NCBI GenBank assembly: GCA_949745595.1
Contig: CATJWN010000070.1
Span: 56,542 to 120,541 of the forward strand
Direction: 5' to 3'
Origin: an uncultured Clostridia bacterium
GTDB lineage: Bacteria; Bacillota; Clostridia; TANB77; CAG-508
Length of the DNA: 64,000 bases
Part shown: positions 27,794 to 37,391 of the stretch, piece after piece
How positions within the stretch are numbered: the stretch's first letter is position 1
Layout: the number at the start of each line of letters is the position of its first letter
The notes under the pieces: model-generated
What the model saw: the letters and a program-made list of their open reading frames with translations, nothing else
Database searches by the model: none
Told to the model about the DNA's origin: nothing
Position numbers and translations under genes: made by a program

Positions 27794-28098
27794 TGTGGAC
27801 AGATACTGCAATATCTCATATTACGGAATTTATAGACGAAGCAAGGCAAGATACAGAAAATACAGCGAAAGCTTATATGCAAAAACTTGTTGATTATGCA
27901 GATATATTAAATTCAATGCCTAAAATTGGAAAAAACATAAAATATATTATTTCAAATTATGAATTAAGACAAATAATTTATAAAAAACATAGAATAATTT
28001 ATTATATAAAGGAAAATGATATTGTAATTATAGCAATTTTGCATACTAGGTTAGATATAAACAAAGCTTTAAAACGTATAAAAAGAGATATATCATAG
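27787..28098 (+). CDS. RelE/ParE-family toxin
   Basis: This 103-residue protein follows the RelE/ParE pattern: an early AISHITEFIDEARQ helix, MPKIGKNIKYIISNYELRQIIYKKHRIIYYI in the central sheet, and a C-terminal ILHTRLD with the conserved His-x-Arg. ParE members poison gyrase and RelE members cut ribosome-bound mRNA; the sequence resembles the ParE-like branch but the target cannot be settled here. It overlaps the antitoxin by seven bases. Confidence 0.85.
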   Translation: MVVWTDTAISHITEFIDEARQDTENTAKAYMQKLVDYADILNSMPKIGKNIKYIISNYELRQIIYKKHRIIYYIKENDIVIIAILHTRLDINKALKRIKRDIS

Positions 28099-28119
28099 CA
28101 AGAAAACTAGAAAAATTGC

Positions 28120-28148
28120 TTGATTTTTGGACTTAGATATTATATAAT
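28120..28148 (+). promoter_or_regulatory. Sigma-A-type promoter of the guaB-guaA-ymdB genes
   Basis: TTGATT at 28120-28125 and TATAAT at 28143-28148 with a 17-base spacer, 39 bases before guaB. Confidence 0.8.
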
Positions 28149-28186
28149 ATTAAGAATATATAAATTATTAAAGGAGGGATTATCAA

Positions 28187-29695
28187 ATGGCTAAAATTAT
28201 AGGAGATGTATCAAGAACATTTAGTGAGTTTTTACTATTACCAAACTTAACAGATGAAAGATGTATACCTAGCAATGTTAGTTTAAAAACACCATTAGTA
28301 AAATTTAAAAAAGGAGAAGAACCAAAATATACAGCGAACGTTCCTTTCGTTTCTGCAATTATGCAAGCTGTTTCAGGAGAGCAAATGGCTATTGCGCTTG
28401 CACGTGAAGGTGGATGTTCTTTTATTTTTGGTTCACAATCAATCGAGTCACAAGCTCAAATGGTTAGAAACGTAAAAAGACATAAAGCAGGATTTATAGA
28501 CAGTGATTCAAACGTAAAGAGTGGTACACCACTTCGTGAAGTAATTGCAATGATTGAAAAAACAGGACATTCAACAGTAACAATTACAGAAGATGGTAGT
28601 GCAAATGGAAAATTCTTAGGTTTAGTTACAGATAAAGATTATAGAATTTCAAGAGCAGATTTAGATGCACCAATCGATACTTTTATGAGACCTATTAATG
28701 AAGTTGTTTGTGCTAGAAAAGGAATAAGTTTAACAGAAGCAAATGATATGATATGGGACCATAAAATCAGTTGTTTACCAGTATTAGACGAAAATGATAA
28801 CTTAGAGCATTTAGTATTTAGAAAAGACTATGAAGATAAGAAAAATAATCCCGAATCTTTATTAGATGAGAATAAGAGATATGTTGTAGGTGCAGGTATT
28901 AATACAAGAGACTATGAAGAAAGAATTCCAGCCTTAGTTGAAGCTGGAGTTGATATGGTATGTATGGACTCTTCAGACGGATATTCTGTATGGCAAAAGA
29001 ACACTATCGATTGGGTACGTGCTCATTATGGTGATAGTGTAAAAATAGGAGCTGGAAATGTTGTTGATAAAGAAGGTTTCTATTATTTAGCAGAAGCTGG
29101 TGCTGATTTTATTAAAGTCGGTGTTGGTGGAGGTTCAATCTGTATCACTCGTGAAACAAAAGGTATTGGACGTGGACAAGCAAGTGCTTTAATGGATGTT
29201 GTTGAAGCTAGAAACGAATATTACGAAAGAACAGGAATATATATTCCTGTATGCTCAGATGGTGGTATCGTACACGATTATCATATTACTTTATCATTAG
29301 CAATGGGAGCTGATTTTGTAATGATGGGTAGATATTTTGCTAGATTTGACGAAAGCCCTACAAAAGTTGTTAAGAGAAATGGTACTTTCGTAAAAGAGTA
29401 TTGGGGTGAAGGTTCAAACAGAGCTAGAAACTGGCAAAGATATGATTTAGGAGATAATAAAAACAAATTAAGTTTTGAAGAAGGTGTTGATTCATACATA
29501 CCTTATGCAGGACCTTTAAAAGATAACTTAGCGGTTACAGTAAGTAAGATAAAATCTACAATGTGCAATTGTGGTGCTGTAACAATACCAGAGTTACAAG
29601 AAAAAGCAAGACTTACACTTGTATCTAGTGTTAGTATCAAAGAAGGCGGAGCACATGATGTTATGCTTAAGGATATTGAAAGCTCAAACCATTAA
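28187..29695 (+). CDS. guaB: IMP dehydrogenase
   Basis: This 502-residue enzyme oxidises IMP to XMP with NAD, the first step to GMP. The TIM barrel is split by a CBS-domain pair (about residues 100-220: [36 protein letters not shown]). Active-site elements are [13 protein letters not shown] near residue 258, the Cys loop [12 protein letters not shown] near residue 321, [11 protein letters not shown] near residue 355 and the flap [13 protein letters not shown] near residue 404. The sequence resembles the eukaryote-like branch of IMPDH in the GGGSICIT loop. It is followed by guaA after 23 bases. Confidence 0.93.
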   Translation: MAKIIGDVSRTFSEFLLLPNLTDERCIPSNVSLKTPLVKFKKGEEPKYTANVPFVSAIMQAVSGEQMAIALAREGGCSFIFGSQSIESQAQMVRNVKRHKAGFIDSDSNVKSGTPLREVIAMIEKTGHSTVTITEDGSANGKFLGLVTDKDYRISRADLDAPIDTFMRPINEVVCARKGISLTEANDMIWDHKISCLPVLDENDNLEHLVFRKDYEDKKNNPESLLDENKRYVVGAGINTRDYEERIPALVEAGVDMVCMDSSDGYSVWQKNTIDWVRAHYGDSVKIGAGNVVDKEGFYYLAEAGADFIKVGVGGGSICITRETKGIGRGQASALMDVVEARNEYYERTGIYIPVCSDGGIVHDYHITLSLAMGADFVMMGRYFARFDESPTKVVKRNGTFVKEYWGEGSNRARNWQRYDLGDNKNKLSFEEGVDSYIPYAGPLKDNLAVTVSKIKSTMCNCGAVTIPELQEKARLTLVSSVSIKEGGAHDVMLKDIESSNH

Positions 29696-29718
29696 ATTTT
29701 AAAGAAAGAGAAGAATTT

Positions 29719-31254
29719 ATGAAAGAAGAAGAAAAAATTTTAATAATCGATTTTTATGGTCAATATAATCAATTAATTGCAAGACGTGTTAGAGAATGCA
29801 ATGTATATTCTGAGATTGTACCATATAATACACCAGTAGAAAAAATAAAGGAAATGAATCCAAAAGGACTTATATTTACTGGAAGTGCTGCAAGTGTATA
29901 TGCTGAAAACTCTCCAAAATGCGATCCAGAGATTTTCAATCTAGGGATACCAGTGCTTGGAATTTGTTATGGAATGCAACTTATGACATATAATTTTGGC
30001 GGAGAAGTGCAAAAAGCAGATAAACGTGAATATGGTGTTATGAAGGTTAATATTAATAATTCTTCAAAACTATTTGCTGGTTTTGAAAATACTAATAATT
30101 TCTTAATGACACATGGAGATTTTGTTTCAAAACTTCCAGAAGGTTTTGAAAATATAGCTGCAACTGAAGATTGCCCAAATGCTGGAATGCAAAATGAAGC
30201 TAAGCGTTTATATGGAATACAATTCCACCCAGAAGTTAATAACTCTGAAAATGGAATACAAGTTATTAGAAATTTTGTATATAATATATGTGGATGTACA
30301 GGTACTTGGAAAATGAGTGCTTTTGTAGAAGAAACAATACAAAATATAAAAGAAAAAGTTGGAGATAGAAAAGCTCTATGTGCATTATCAGGAGGGGTTG
30401 ATTCTTCTGTTGCTGCAACACTTATGAGTAAAGCTATTGGTAAAAACTTAACTTGTATATTTGTTGATCACGGTTTACTTAGAAAAAATGAAGCAGACGA
30501 AGTAGAAGCAGTTTTTGCAAACTCAGAAGTTAACTTTGTTAGAGTAGATGCAAAAGATAGATTTTTAGGAAAACTTGCTGGAGTTACAGAACCAGAAAGA
30601 AAGAGAAAAATCATTGGCGAAGAATTCATTAGAGTATTTGAAGAAGAAGCTAAAAAGATAGGTACAGTTGATTTCTTAGTTCAAGGTACAATCTATCCAG
30701 ACGTTATAGAAAGCGGTGTTGGAGTAGGTGCTACAATTAAGAGTCATCACAATGTAGGAGGACTTCCTGACTATGTTGATTTTAAAGAGATAATTGAACC
30801 ACTTCGTGATTTATTTAAAGATGAAGTAAGAAAAGTTGGACTAGAGCTTGGCTTACCAGAGTATTTAGTTTATCGCCAACCATTCCCAGGACCAGGTTTA
30901 GCAATAAGGGTTATTGGAGAAATAACAGACGATAAATTAACAATATTAAAAGATGCAGATTATATATTTAGAGAAGAAATTGCAAAAGCAGGTCTTGATA
31001 AGAGTATCAACCAATATTTTGCAGTACTTACAAATTTAAAGAGTGTTGGTGTAATGGGAGATGAAAGAACTTATGACTACACAGTTGCATTAAGAGCTGT
31101 TACAACAACAGACTTTATGACAGCTGAATGGAGTAAAATTCCTTTTGAAGTTCTTGAAACTGTTTCTAGTAGAATTGTAAATGAAGTAAAACATGTAAAT
31201 AGAATTGTTTATGATATTACTGGAAAACCACCAGCAACTATCGAATGGGAATAG
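29719..31254 (+). CDS. guaA: GMP synthase (glutamine-hydrolysing)
   Basis: This 511-residue enzyme aminates XMP to GMP. The N-terminal class I glutamine amidotransferase domain has the nucleophile in [10 protein letters not shown] near residue 90 and the His-Glu pair in FHPEVNNSE. The ATP-pyrophosphatase domain has the P-loop [14 protein letters not shown] near residue 222, and the C-terminal dimerisation domain ends in KPPATIEWE. guaB and guaA adjacent under one promoter form a complete IMP-to-GMP route. Confidence 0.96.
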   Translation: MKEEEKILIIDFYGQYNQLIARRVRECNVYSEIVPYNTPVEKIKEMNPKGLIFTGSAASVYAENSPKCDPEIFNLGIPVLGICYGMQLMTYNFGGEVQKADKREYGVMKVNINNSSKLFAGFENTNNFLMTHGDFVSKLPEGFENIAATEDCPNAGMQNEAKRLYGIQFHPEVNNSENGIQVIRNFVYNICGCTGTWKMSAFVEETIQNIKEKVGDRKALCALSGGVDSSVAATLMSKAIGKNLTCIFVDHGLLRKNEADEVEAVFANSEVNFVRVDAKDRFLGKLAGVTEPERKRKIIGEEFIRVFEEEAKKIGTVDFLVQGTIYPDVIESGVGVGATIKSHHNVGGLPDYVDFKEIIEPLRDLFKDEVRKVGLELGLPEYLVYRQPFPGPGLAIRVIGEITDDKLTILKDADYIFREEIAKAGLDKSINQYFAVLTNLKSVGVMGDERTYDYTVALRAVTTTDFMTAEWSKIPFEVLETVSSRIVNEVKHVNRIVYDITGKPPATIEWE

Positions 31255-31266
31255 GAGGAAAATAAT

Positions 31267-32040
31267 TTGAAAATTTTGGCAGTAGGAGACATTGTCGGCA
31301 AAACTGGAGTACAAAGCCTTAAGATAAATCTTCCGAAGATTATTGAAGAACATAAAATTGATTTTGTTATAGTTAATGGCGAGAATGCCGCAGATGGTAT
31401 GGGACTTACAGAAAAGCTATATAGAGAAATTTTAGCTTGTAAAGTAAATGTTGTAACTATGGGAAATCACACTTGGGCAAAGAAAGATATATTTGGATTT
31501 ATTGAAGATAAAAATATAATAAGACCTGCAAATTATCCAAGTAATAATTCAGGAAAAGGATACAGAATTTTTGAATGTAAAAATAAGAAAATAGCAGTTA
31601 TAAATTTAATTGGTAGAGTAACGATGTCAGTGCTTTCAGAAAATCCATTTTTAGAAGCTAGAAATATTATAGACAAAATAAAAGATACTGTAGATATAAT
31701 AGTTATCGATTTTCATGCGGAAGCAACTGCAGAAAAGATTGCACTTGGCTATTATTTAGAAGGAGATGCAACAATTATTTTTGGTACACATACTCATGTA
31801 CAAACAGCTGATGAGCAAATCTTAGAAAATGGAACAGCTTTTATAACAGATATTGGTATGACAGGTCCAAAATATTCTGTAATTGGTATGGATCCAAAAG
31901 CTTCAATTAAAAGGTTTGAAACTTCGTTACCTGAAAAGTATAGAGTAGCAGAAGGAAATGCGATTTTTAATGGTGTTATATTTGAAATAGACGATATAAC
32001 AAACGAGGCAAAAGATATCGAAAGAATTTATATAAAATAA
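31267..32040 (+). CDS. ymdB: YmdB-type metallophosphoesterase
   Basis: This 257-residue protein is of the TIGR00282 family. B. subtilis YmdB is a phosphodiesterase acting on 2',3'-cyclic nucleotides and influences biofilm and motility choices. Metal-binding motifs are AVGDIVGKTG at the N-terminus, NGENAADGMGLT, TMGNHTWAKKD near residue 61, VIDFHAEATAEK near residue 148 and GTHTHVQTADEQI near residue 173. It starts at a TTG after GGAGG, 12 bases from guaA, and ends before a strong terminator. Confidence 0.92.
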   Translation: MKILAVGDIVGKTGVQSLKINLPKIIEEHKIDFVIVNGENAADGMGLTEKLYREILACKVNVVTMGNHTWAKKDIFGFIEDKNIIRPANYPSNNSGKGYRIFECKNKKIAVINLIGRVTMSVLSENPFLEARNIIDKIKDTVDIIVIDFHAEATAEKIALGYYLEGDATIIFGTHTHVQTADEQILENGTAFITDIGMTGPKYSVIGMDPKASIKRFETSLPEKYRVAEGNAIFNGVIFEIDDITNEAKDIERIYIK

Positions 32041-32048
32041 ATATGTTT

Positions 32049-32085
32049 ACGACAAGGTCAATTAAAATCTTGTCGTTATTTTTTT
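32049..32085 (+). terminator. Terminator after ymdB
   Basis: ACGACAAG (32049-32056) pairs with CTTGTCGT (32069-32076), followed by a T-run. The remainder of the gap to 32242 holds the BceR-type operator. Confidence 0.85.
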
Positions 32086-32157
32086 GAAAATTTTAATAAT
32101 TTCTTTACTTTTCGTTTATTTTTTCTTAATAAATAATTGATATAATTTAATTATAGA

Positions 32158-32171
32158 TTACAAAAATGTAA
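32158..32171 (+). promoter_or_regulatory. BceR-type operator, site 1
   Basis: TTACA-N4-TGTAA, upstream of the papain-like amidase gene. A -10-like TACTTA lies about 22 bases downstream. Confidence 0.7.
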
Positions 32172-32242
32172 TGTTAAGTTAAGGTAAATCAATACTTAAA
32201 TAAGGAAAAGACTAGTATAATGAAATTGGAAAGGAAGAAATT

Positions 32243-32785
32243 ATGAAAGAGATTTTTATAGTATTAACATATTCTGGAACAGCTTTGTCAACACTTATTA
32301 AGAAGTTTACCAAAGACGAGTTTGCACATGTGTCAATTGCACTTGACGAGAACTTAGACGAGATGTACAGCTTCGGGAGATTAAATCCATACAATCCATT
32401 TATGGCTGGCTTTGTACGAGAAGGATTGCACTGTGCATTTTTTAGACGTTTTAATAACACAAATGCTGCAATATATTCTTTACAAGTAGAAAATAGTCAA
32501 TATGATAAAATTAAGAATACAATTAGTATTATGAAAAAATGTAATTCTCCTTATAAATTTAATATAATAGGACTTTTTGGTGCAGGTTTTAATATTAGAA
32601 TTAAACAAGAACATTCTTTTTACTGTGCTGAGTTTGTGAAATACTTAATTGATAAAGCAAAAATAGAAAATGATTTACCAGAAGTTATAAAGCCAGAGGA
32701 TTTTAAGACTATGAATTTAGAAATGAAATATAAAGGCAAATTACAAGATTATGATATATCAAGATATTTAGAAGTAGCAGTGTAA
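32243..32785 (+). CDS. Permuted papain-like (YiiX/NlpC-P60-type) amidase or hydrolase
   Basis: This 180-residue protein has the order of permuted papain-like enzymes: the catalytic His first, in EFAHVSIALDE near residue 29, and the catalytic Cys later, in SFYCAEFVKYLID near residue 130. Such proteins act on amide or lipid-linked substrates, often at the cell envelope. There is no signal peptide. Its promoter carries the same operator as the neighbouring bceRS and bceAB genes, which suggests a role in envelope stress; that link is inferred. A hairpin terminator overlaps its stop. Confidence 0.75.
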   Translation: MKEIFIVLTYSGTALSTLIKKFTKDEFAHVSIALDENLDEMYSFGRLNPYNPFMAGFVREGLHCAFFRRFNNTNAAIYSLQVENSQYDKIKNTISIMKKCNSPYKFNIIGLFGAGFNIRIKQEHSFYCAEFVKYLIDKAKIENDLPEVIKPEDFKTMNLEMKYKGKLQDYDISRYLEVAV

Positions 32786-32800
32786 AAGCACTGCTATTTT
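32776..32800 (+). terminator. Terminator overlapping the amidase-like stop
   Basis: AGCAGTG and CACTGCT around the TAA codon form a 7-bp stem followed by ATTTTATT. Confidence 0.65.
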
Positions 32801-32801
32801 A

Positions 32802-32815
32802 TTACATAAATGTAA
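32802..32815 (+). promoter_or_regulatory. BceR-type operator, site 2
   Basis: TTACA-N4-TGTAA. TATAAT follows at 32838-32843, with no good -35 box, as expected for an activator-dependent promoter of the response regulator gene itself. Confidence 0.75.
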
Positions 32816-32859
32816 GGTAAATTGATGAAAAATATGGTATAATACTGGTGGAGGTTTTT

Positions 32860-33532
32860 ATGGACAAGATTTTAATAGTAGAAGATGACGAAAAGTTACG
32901 TCAAGAGCTAAAAATATTTTTAGAGAAAAATGGTTATGAAGTTTTAATTTTAGAGAAGTTTGAAAATGCAGTACAAGACATTATAGAAGCTTCAGCAGAT
33001 TTAATTTTATTAGATATTAATTTACCATACTTAGACGGAGAATATATTTGCAAGGAAATAAGAAAGGCTAATAATACGCCAATAATAATGGTAACTAGCA
33101 GAGATAGTGAACTTGATGAACTAATAAGCTTAAATAATGGTGCAGACCAATATGTGACAAAACCATATAATATTCAAATATTACTAGCGAAAATAAGTGC
33201 ACTACTTAGAAGAGCTAAAGACTTAGAAGTAAATCAAAGTAAAATAAATCTTCGGAAATTTTGTTTTAAATATATCTAAAAGCCTTATTGAAAATGATAA
33301 TACAAAAATCGAGCTTACTAAAAACGAATTAAAGATATTACATTATCTAGTTATGAACAAAGGCAAGATTGTATCAAGGAATGAAATTATGGATTATTTA
33401 TGGGATAGTGAAAGTTTTATAGATGACAATACTTTGACAGTTAATATGACTAGATTAAGAAACAAGCTAGAGCAGATGGATGTAGTTGATTATATTAAAA
33501 CGAAGAGAGGACAAGGTTATATAGTAGAATGA
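32860..33532 (+). CDS. OmpR/BceR-type response regulator, needs +1 recoding
   Basis: This is 223 residues after recoding. The receiver domain has EDDEK, the phosphorylated Asp in LLLDINLPYLDG near residue 52, and the switch Thr and Lys (VTS, KPY). The zero frame stops at 33279. Skipping the C at 33253 gives INLGNFVLNISKSL and a complete winged-helix domain (ELTKNELKILHYLVMN, EIMDYLWDSESFIDDNTLTVNMTRLRNKL, IKTKRGQGYIVE cut into its usual blocks). ATG at 32860 follows GGAGG; a GTG 12 bases earlier overlaps that site. The stop overlaps the kinase start by four bases. It probably binds the three TTACA-N4-TGTAA sites. Confidence 0.92.
33253..33256 (+). other. CGGA +1 recoding site in the response regulator
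   Basis: Context AAT-CTT-CGG-AAA, in the linker between receiver and DNA-binding domains, where the residue is not strictly conserved. Confidence 0.9.
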
Positions 33533-34549
33533 GTTTTAAAGCATTTTTAAAAGATAAAATAGTGTATATTATATCAATCATTTTAGTAGTAATATCTTAT
33601 GAAATTTTGTTTATACCTTTTGAGTTTCCAACATACATAAAAATATATGCTGGATTAATTCCACTAATAGCATTCTCTATTTGTTTTTTTATAGAATACT
33701 TTATAAAAAAATCTTATTATAACAACATAAAAGACAAGCTAGAGGAACTAGAAGAAGCATATTTGTTAACAGAAGTAATAAATACTCCTGATTTTCTTGA
33801 AGGGAAACTCTTAAAAGAAATTTTAGAAGAGACTTCAAAGTCCATGTATGAAAATGTTGCGAAATTTAGATATTTGCAAAACGATTATAAAGAATATATA
33901 GAACTTTGGATACATGAAATCAAACTCCCAATAGCTACTCGGAAAAATGATTGTTGAAAATAATAAATCTAATATAACAGAAAGTATAAATGAAGAATTA
34001 GACAAGATTGATAATTTCACAGAACAAGCACTTTTCTATGCTAGAAGTAGCACCGTTGAAAAAGATTATTATATAAAGAAAATGAATTTAAAAGAACTTA
34101 TAAATAGTGTAATTATTAGAAACAAAAAGAATTTAATACAAAATAATATTAGTGTAGAGCTCAATAACTTAGATATAAATGTTTATTCAGATGCTAAATG
34201 GTGCACTTTTATTTTAAATCAAATTATACAAAATTCTGTAAAATACAGCAGGGAAGATAATAAAAAACTTGAGATTTATGCAAAAGAAAATAGAGAAAAT
34301 GTTGTATTATTCATTAAAGATAATGGAATCGGAATAAAAGCATCAGAAGTATCTAGAGTTTTTGAAAAAGGATTTACTGGAGAAAATGGTAGAAGAAGGG
34401 GACAAAAGGCGACAGGTATAGGTCTGTATTTATGTAAAAAGTTATGTGATAAACTAAGTTTAGGCTTAGAATTAAAATCAGAGGAAAATGTAAGCACAGA
34501 AGTTTCGATAACTTTTCCTAAAAATAGTTTCTTAGAAGATGTAAGATAA
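33529..34549 (+). CDS. BceS-type intramembrane sensor histidine kinase, needs +1 recoding
   Basis: This is 339 residues after recoding. Two close membrane helices (about residues 10-28 and 36-55) with almost no external loop define the intramembrane-sensing class that responds to a BceAB transporter. The dimerisation box is WIHEIKLPIAT with the phosphorylated His. There the zero frame meets CGG and ends four codons later. Skipping the C at 33940 gives IATGKMIVENNKSN and the rest of the kinase: FILNQIIQNSVKY (N box), FIKDNGIGIKASEV (G1) and KATGIGLYLCKKL (G2). So kinase and regulator both depend on CGG recoding. Confidence 0.92.
33940..33943 (+). other. CGGA +1 recoding site in the histidine kinase
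   Basis: Context GCT-ACT-CGG-AAA, eight residues after the phosphorylated His. Confidence 0.9.
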
Positions 34550-34556
34550 TGTGTAA

Positions 34557-34586
34557 TTGAAATATATAAGTATTTTGTGGTATAAT
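34557..34586 (+). promoter_or_regulatory. Promoter of the GIY-YIG/tcdA/ttcA genes
   Basis: TTGAAA at 34557-34562 and TATAAT at 34581-34586 with an 18-base spacer. Confidence 0.75.
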
Positions 34587-34618
34587 TATAGTCGATAATT
34601 GAAATTAGGAGAGTTAAA

Positions 34619-34927
34619 ATGTACTATACGTATATGCTAAGATGTTCAGACAATTCTATTTATACTGGTATGACTAATGATTTAGAAAAAAGATTAAATA
34701 CACATATGGCTAAAGATAAAGCAGGAGCAAAATATACTAAGTCGCATGAAGTATTAGGTATGGAAGCAGCTTGGCAAACTAAAGAAAAGAGTTTAGCTTG
34801 CAAGCTAGAATATCAGATAAAAACACTTACTAAACAGCAGAAAGAAGATTTAATAAAAGGTGAGAAGTTATCAGTATATTTTAAAGGTAAGTTAGATTGT
34901 AGAAGATATAAAAGAATTATGGAGTAA
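34619..34927 (+). CDS. GIY-YIG nuclease-domain protein (YhbQ/UPF0213-like)
   Basis: This is 102 residues, a stand-alone GIY-YIG domain. It has YTYMLRCSDNSIYTGMTNDLEKRLNTH split into the Y-x10-Y pattern, the Arg of LEKRL, and the Glu in KLEYQIK. Small members of this group cut or bind DNA with branched or single-stranded parts, but their cell role is poorly known. It is preceded by its own promoter and lies three bases before tcdA. Confidence 0.88.
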   Translation: MYYTYMLRCSDNSIYTGMTNDLEKRLNTHMAKDKAGAKYTKSHEVLGMEAAWQTKEKSLACKLEYQIKTLTKQQKEDLIKGEKLSVYFKGKLDCRRYKRIME

Positions 34928-34930
34928 AAA

Positions 34931-35626
34931 ATGGATAATAGATTTTCAAGAACAGAGCTTTTAATAGGAAAAGAAAGTTTAGAAAAATTAAATAAATCAA
35001 AAGTTGCATTGTTTGGTATTGGTGGTGTAGGTTCTTATGTAGTAGAAGGCTTAGCAAGGGCAGGGGTACAAAGCTTTATTTTAGTAGACAAAGACGAAGT
35101 AGATATTACTAATATAAACAGACAAATTATTGCAACTACAAAAACAGTTGGTAGACCTAAAGTAGAAGTAGCAAAGGAACGTATTTTAGAAATAAATCCA
35201 GAGGCTAAAGTAGAAATTTATCAAGAATTTTTTATGCCAGAGACAGAAGGTATTTTAGATGATAGCATAGATTATACAATAGATGCAGTAGACACTGTTA
35301 CAGCAAAGATAGAGTTAGCAGAAAGAGCAGAAAAATTAAACATTCCTATTATATCTAGTATGGGAACAGGTAATAAACTTGATCCAACGAGATTTGAAGT
35401 AACAGATATATATAAGACAAGTATGTGTCCACTTGCAAAAGTTATGAGAAAAGAGTTAAAAGATAGAGGTATAAAGAAACTTAAAGTAGTATATTCAAAA
35501 GAAGAGCCTATTAAACAAGAAGAAAGAGGAGTACCAGCAAGTATTTCTTTTGTACCATCAGTTGCAGGCTTAATTATTGCAGGAGAAGTTATTAAAGATT
35601 TAAGTAAAGGTAGAGTAAATGAGTAA
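34931..35626 (+). CDS. tcdA: tRNA threonylcarbamoyladenosine dehydratase
   Basis: This 231-residue E1/ThiF-like protein cyclises t6A37 of tRNAs to ct6A. It has the nucleotide-binding glycines FGIGGVGSYVVEGLARAG near residue 28, VDKDEVDITNINRQ with the conserved Asp and Arg, and SMGTGNKLDP near residue 143. The crossover Cys equivalent (SMCPLAKVMRKEL) is present. Its end overlaps the next tRNA-modification gene by eight bases, which supports a shared role in tRNA anticodon-loop modification. Confidence 0.9.
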   Translation: MDNRFSRTELLIGKESLEKLNKSKVALFGIGGVGSYVVEGLARAGVQSFILVDKDEVDITNINRQIIATTKTVGRPKVEVAKERILEINPEAKVEIYQEFFMPETEGILDDSIDYTIDAVDTVTAKIELAERAEKLNIPIISSMGTGNKLDPTRFEVTDIYKTSMCPLAKVMRKELKDRGIKKLKVVYSKEEPIKQEERGVPASISFVPSVAGLIIAGEVIKDLSKGRVNE

Positions 35627-36461
35627 AAGAGAGCTTACAAGAAATCAAATAATAGAGCAGAGTATTATTACTACTTACAGAAAAACTATTTGGCACCAGT
35701 TTATCAAAGGAATACAAGAGTTTGAAATGGTAAACGAAGGTGATAAAATTGCAGTTTGTATTTCCGGTGGTAAAGATTCAATGTTACTTGCAAAATGTAT
35801 GCAAGAATTAAAAAGACATAGAAAAGTAAATTTTGAAGTAGTCTTTATTGTAATGGATCCTGGATATAATGAGAAGAATAGACAGAAAATTATAGATAAT
35901 GCAGAGTTATTAGAAATACCAATTACAATATTTAGGTCAGATATATTTGATGTAGTAGATAGAATAGATGACAACCCTTGCTATTTATGTGCTAGAATGA
36001 GAAGAGGCTTTTTATATGAGAAGGCACAAGAACTAGGTTGTAATAAAATAGCACTTGGTCACCATTTTGACGATGTAATAGAAACTATACTTATGGGTAT
36101 GCTATATGGCGCTCAAATGCAAACTATGATGCCTAAACTACATAGCACTAACCATAAAGGCATGGAACTTATTAGGCCTTTATATTATGTAAAGGAAGAG
36201 GATATTATAAAATGGAAAGATAAGAACGAGTTAGAATTTATACAATGTGCTTGTAAAATTACAGAAAAAAACAAAGTATCAGAAGACGGGTCTAAAAGAT
36301 ATGAGATGAAAGAACTTATAAAACAACTAAGAAATAAGTATGACAGAGTAGATTACAATATCTATAACTCTACTAAAAACGTAAATTTAAACACGATTAT
36401 CTCTTACGAAAAAAATGGAGAAGTACATCATTTTATGGATGATTATGATGAGAAAATATAA
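35619..36461 (+). CDS. TtcA-family tRNA 2-thiolation enzyme
   Basis: This 280-residue PP-loop ATPase has CISGGKDSMLLAKCM near residue 48, the CYLCARMRRGFLYEKA motif near residue 116 whose cysteines bind an iron-sulfur cluster in TtcA, and a third Cys in IQCACKIT. GHHFDDVIET follows the family pattern. TtcA adds sulfur to C32 of tRNA; Firmicute members of this group are not all characterised, so the exact position is uncertain. Confidence 0.85.
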   Translation: MSKRELTRNQIIEQSIITTYRKTIWHQFIKGIQEFEMVNEGDKIAVCISGGKDSMLLAKCMQELKRHRKVNFEVVFIVMDPGYNEKNRQKIIDNAELLEIPITIFRSDIFDVVDRIDDNPCYLCARMRRGFLYEKAQELGCNKIALGHHFDDVIETILMGMLYGAQMQTMMPKLHSTNHKGMELIRPLYYVKEEDIIKWKDKNELEFIQCACKITEKNKVSEDGSKRYEMKELIKQLRNKYDRVDYNIYNSTKNVNLNTIISYEKNGEVHHFMDDYDEKI

Positions 36462-36473
36462 ATTGATATAATG

Positions 36474-36510
36474 AGAGGGTGAAGTAGTCCAAATGGAGTA
36501 TATACCCTCT
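36474..36510 (+). terminator. Possible terminator after the ttcA-like gene
   Basis: AGAGGGT (36474-36480) pairs with ACCCTCT (36504-36510). The loop is long and the following T-run weak. Confidence 0.45.
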
Positions 36511-36525
36511 TTAATAATTAATAAA

Positions 36526-36539
36526 TTACAAAACTGTAA
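36526..36539 (+). promoter_or_regulatory. BceR-type operator, site 3
   Basis: TTACA-N4-TGTAA, 85 bases before bceA, with a -10-like TATGGT about 20 bases downstream. Confidence 0.75.
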
Positions 36540-36623
36540 GATTAGTGAAAGCAAAAACTATGGTAGTAGAGAAAGAAAAGTTTTACAATAAATTTAGAAA
36601 ATTTAGGGAAGGAGTTTCTTATA

Positions 36624-37391
36624 ATGGAAAATATATTAGAGGTTAAGAATATCGAGAAATATTATGGGAACAAGTCAAATTTAACAAAAGCTATTGATAA
36701 TATAAGCTTTAATGTAAAAAGCGGAGAGTTTATTGGTATAATGGGTGCGTCAGGTTCAGGTAAGACAACACTACTTAATTGCATTTCTACTATCGACAGG
36801 GTAACTGCAGGAAGAATAGTTATAAATGGAAAAGATATAACAAAACTAAAAGGTAATAACTTAAATAAATTTAGAAGAGAAGAGTTAGGCTTTATCTTTC
36901 AAGATTTTAATTTATTAGATACTCTAACTTGTTATGAAAATATTGCTCTAGCACTTACTATACAAAAAGTAAATGTAAATGAGATTGATGAAAGGGTAAG
37001 AGATGTAGCTAAAAAACTAGATATAAGAGAAATATTAAATAAATATCCATACCAAGTATCTGGTGGTCAAAAGCAAAGAGTAGCGTCAGCAAGAGCAATT
37101 GTTACTAATCCCAAATTAGTTTTAGCAGATGAGCCAACAGGAGCGTTAGATTCAAAATCTGCAAAACAACTTTTAGAAACTTTTGAGGCTTTAAATATAA
37201 AAATGAAAGCAACTTTGCTTATGGTTACTCACGATCCTTTTTCTGCTAGTTATGCAAACAGAATTTTATTTATTAAAGATGGTAAAATTTTTAATGAATT
37301 ATTAAAAGGAACTGATACTAGGAAACAATTCTTTGAGAAGATAATTGAAGTACAAACACTTCTTGGAGGTGAGCTTAGCGATGTTATTTAA
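36624..37391 (+). CDS. bceA: BceA-type ABC transporter ATPase
   Basis: This 255-residue MacB/BceA-group ATPase has GASGSGKTTLLNCISTID near residue 39, the FQDFNLLDTLTCYENI Q-loop region, signature VSGGQKQRVASARAI near residue 142, VLADEPTGALDSK and the switch His of VTHDPFSA. Paired with the FtsX-like permease that starts before it ends, it should release cell-wall lipid targets from antimicrobial peptides and signal to the BceS-type kinase. Confidence 0.92.
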   Translation: MENILEVKNIEKYYGNKSNLTKAIDNISFNVKSGEFIGIMGASGSGKTTLLNCISTIDRVTAGRIVINGKDITKLKGNNLNKFRREELGFIFQDFNLLDTLTCYENIALALTIQKVNVNEIDERVRDVAKKLDIREILNKYPYQVSGGQKQRVASARAIVTNPKLVLADEPTGALDSKSAKQLLETFEALNIKMKATLLMVTHDPFSASYANRILFIKDGKIFNELLKGTDTRKQFFEKIIEVQTLLGGELSDVI

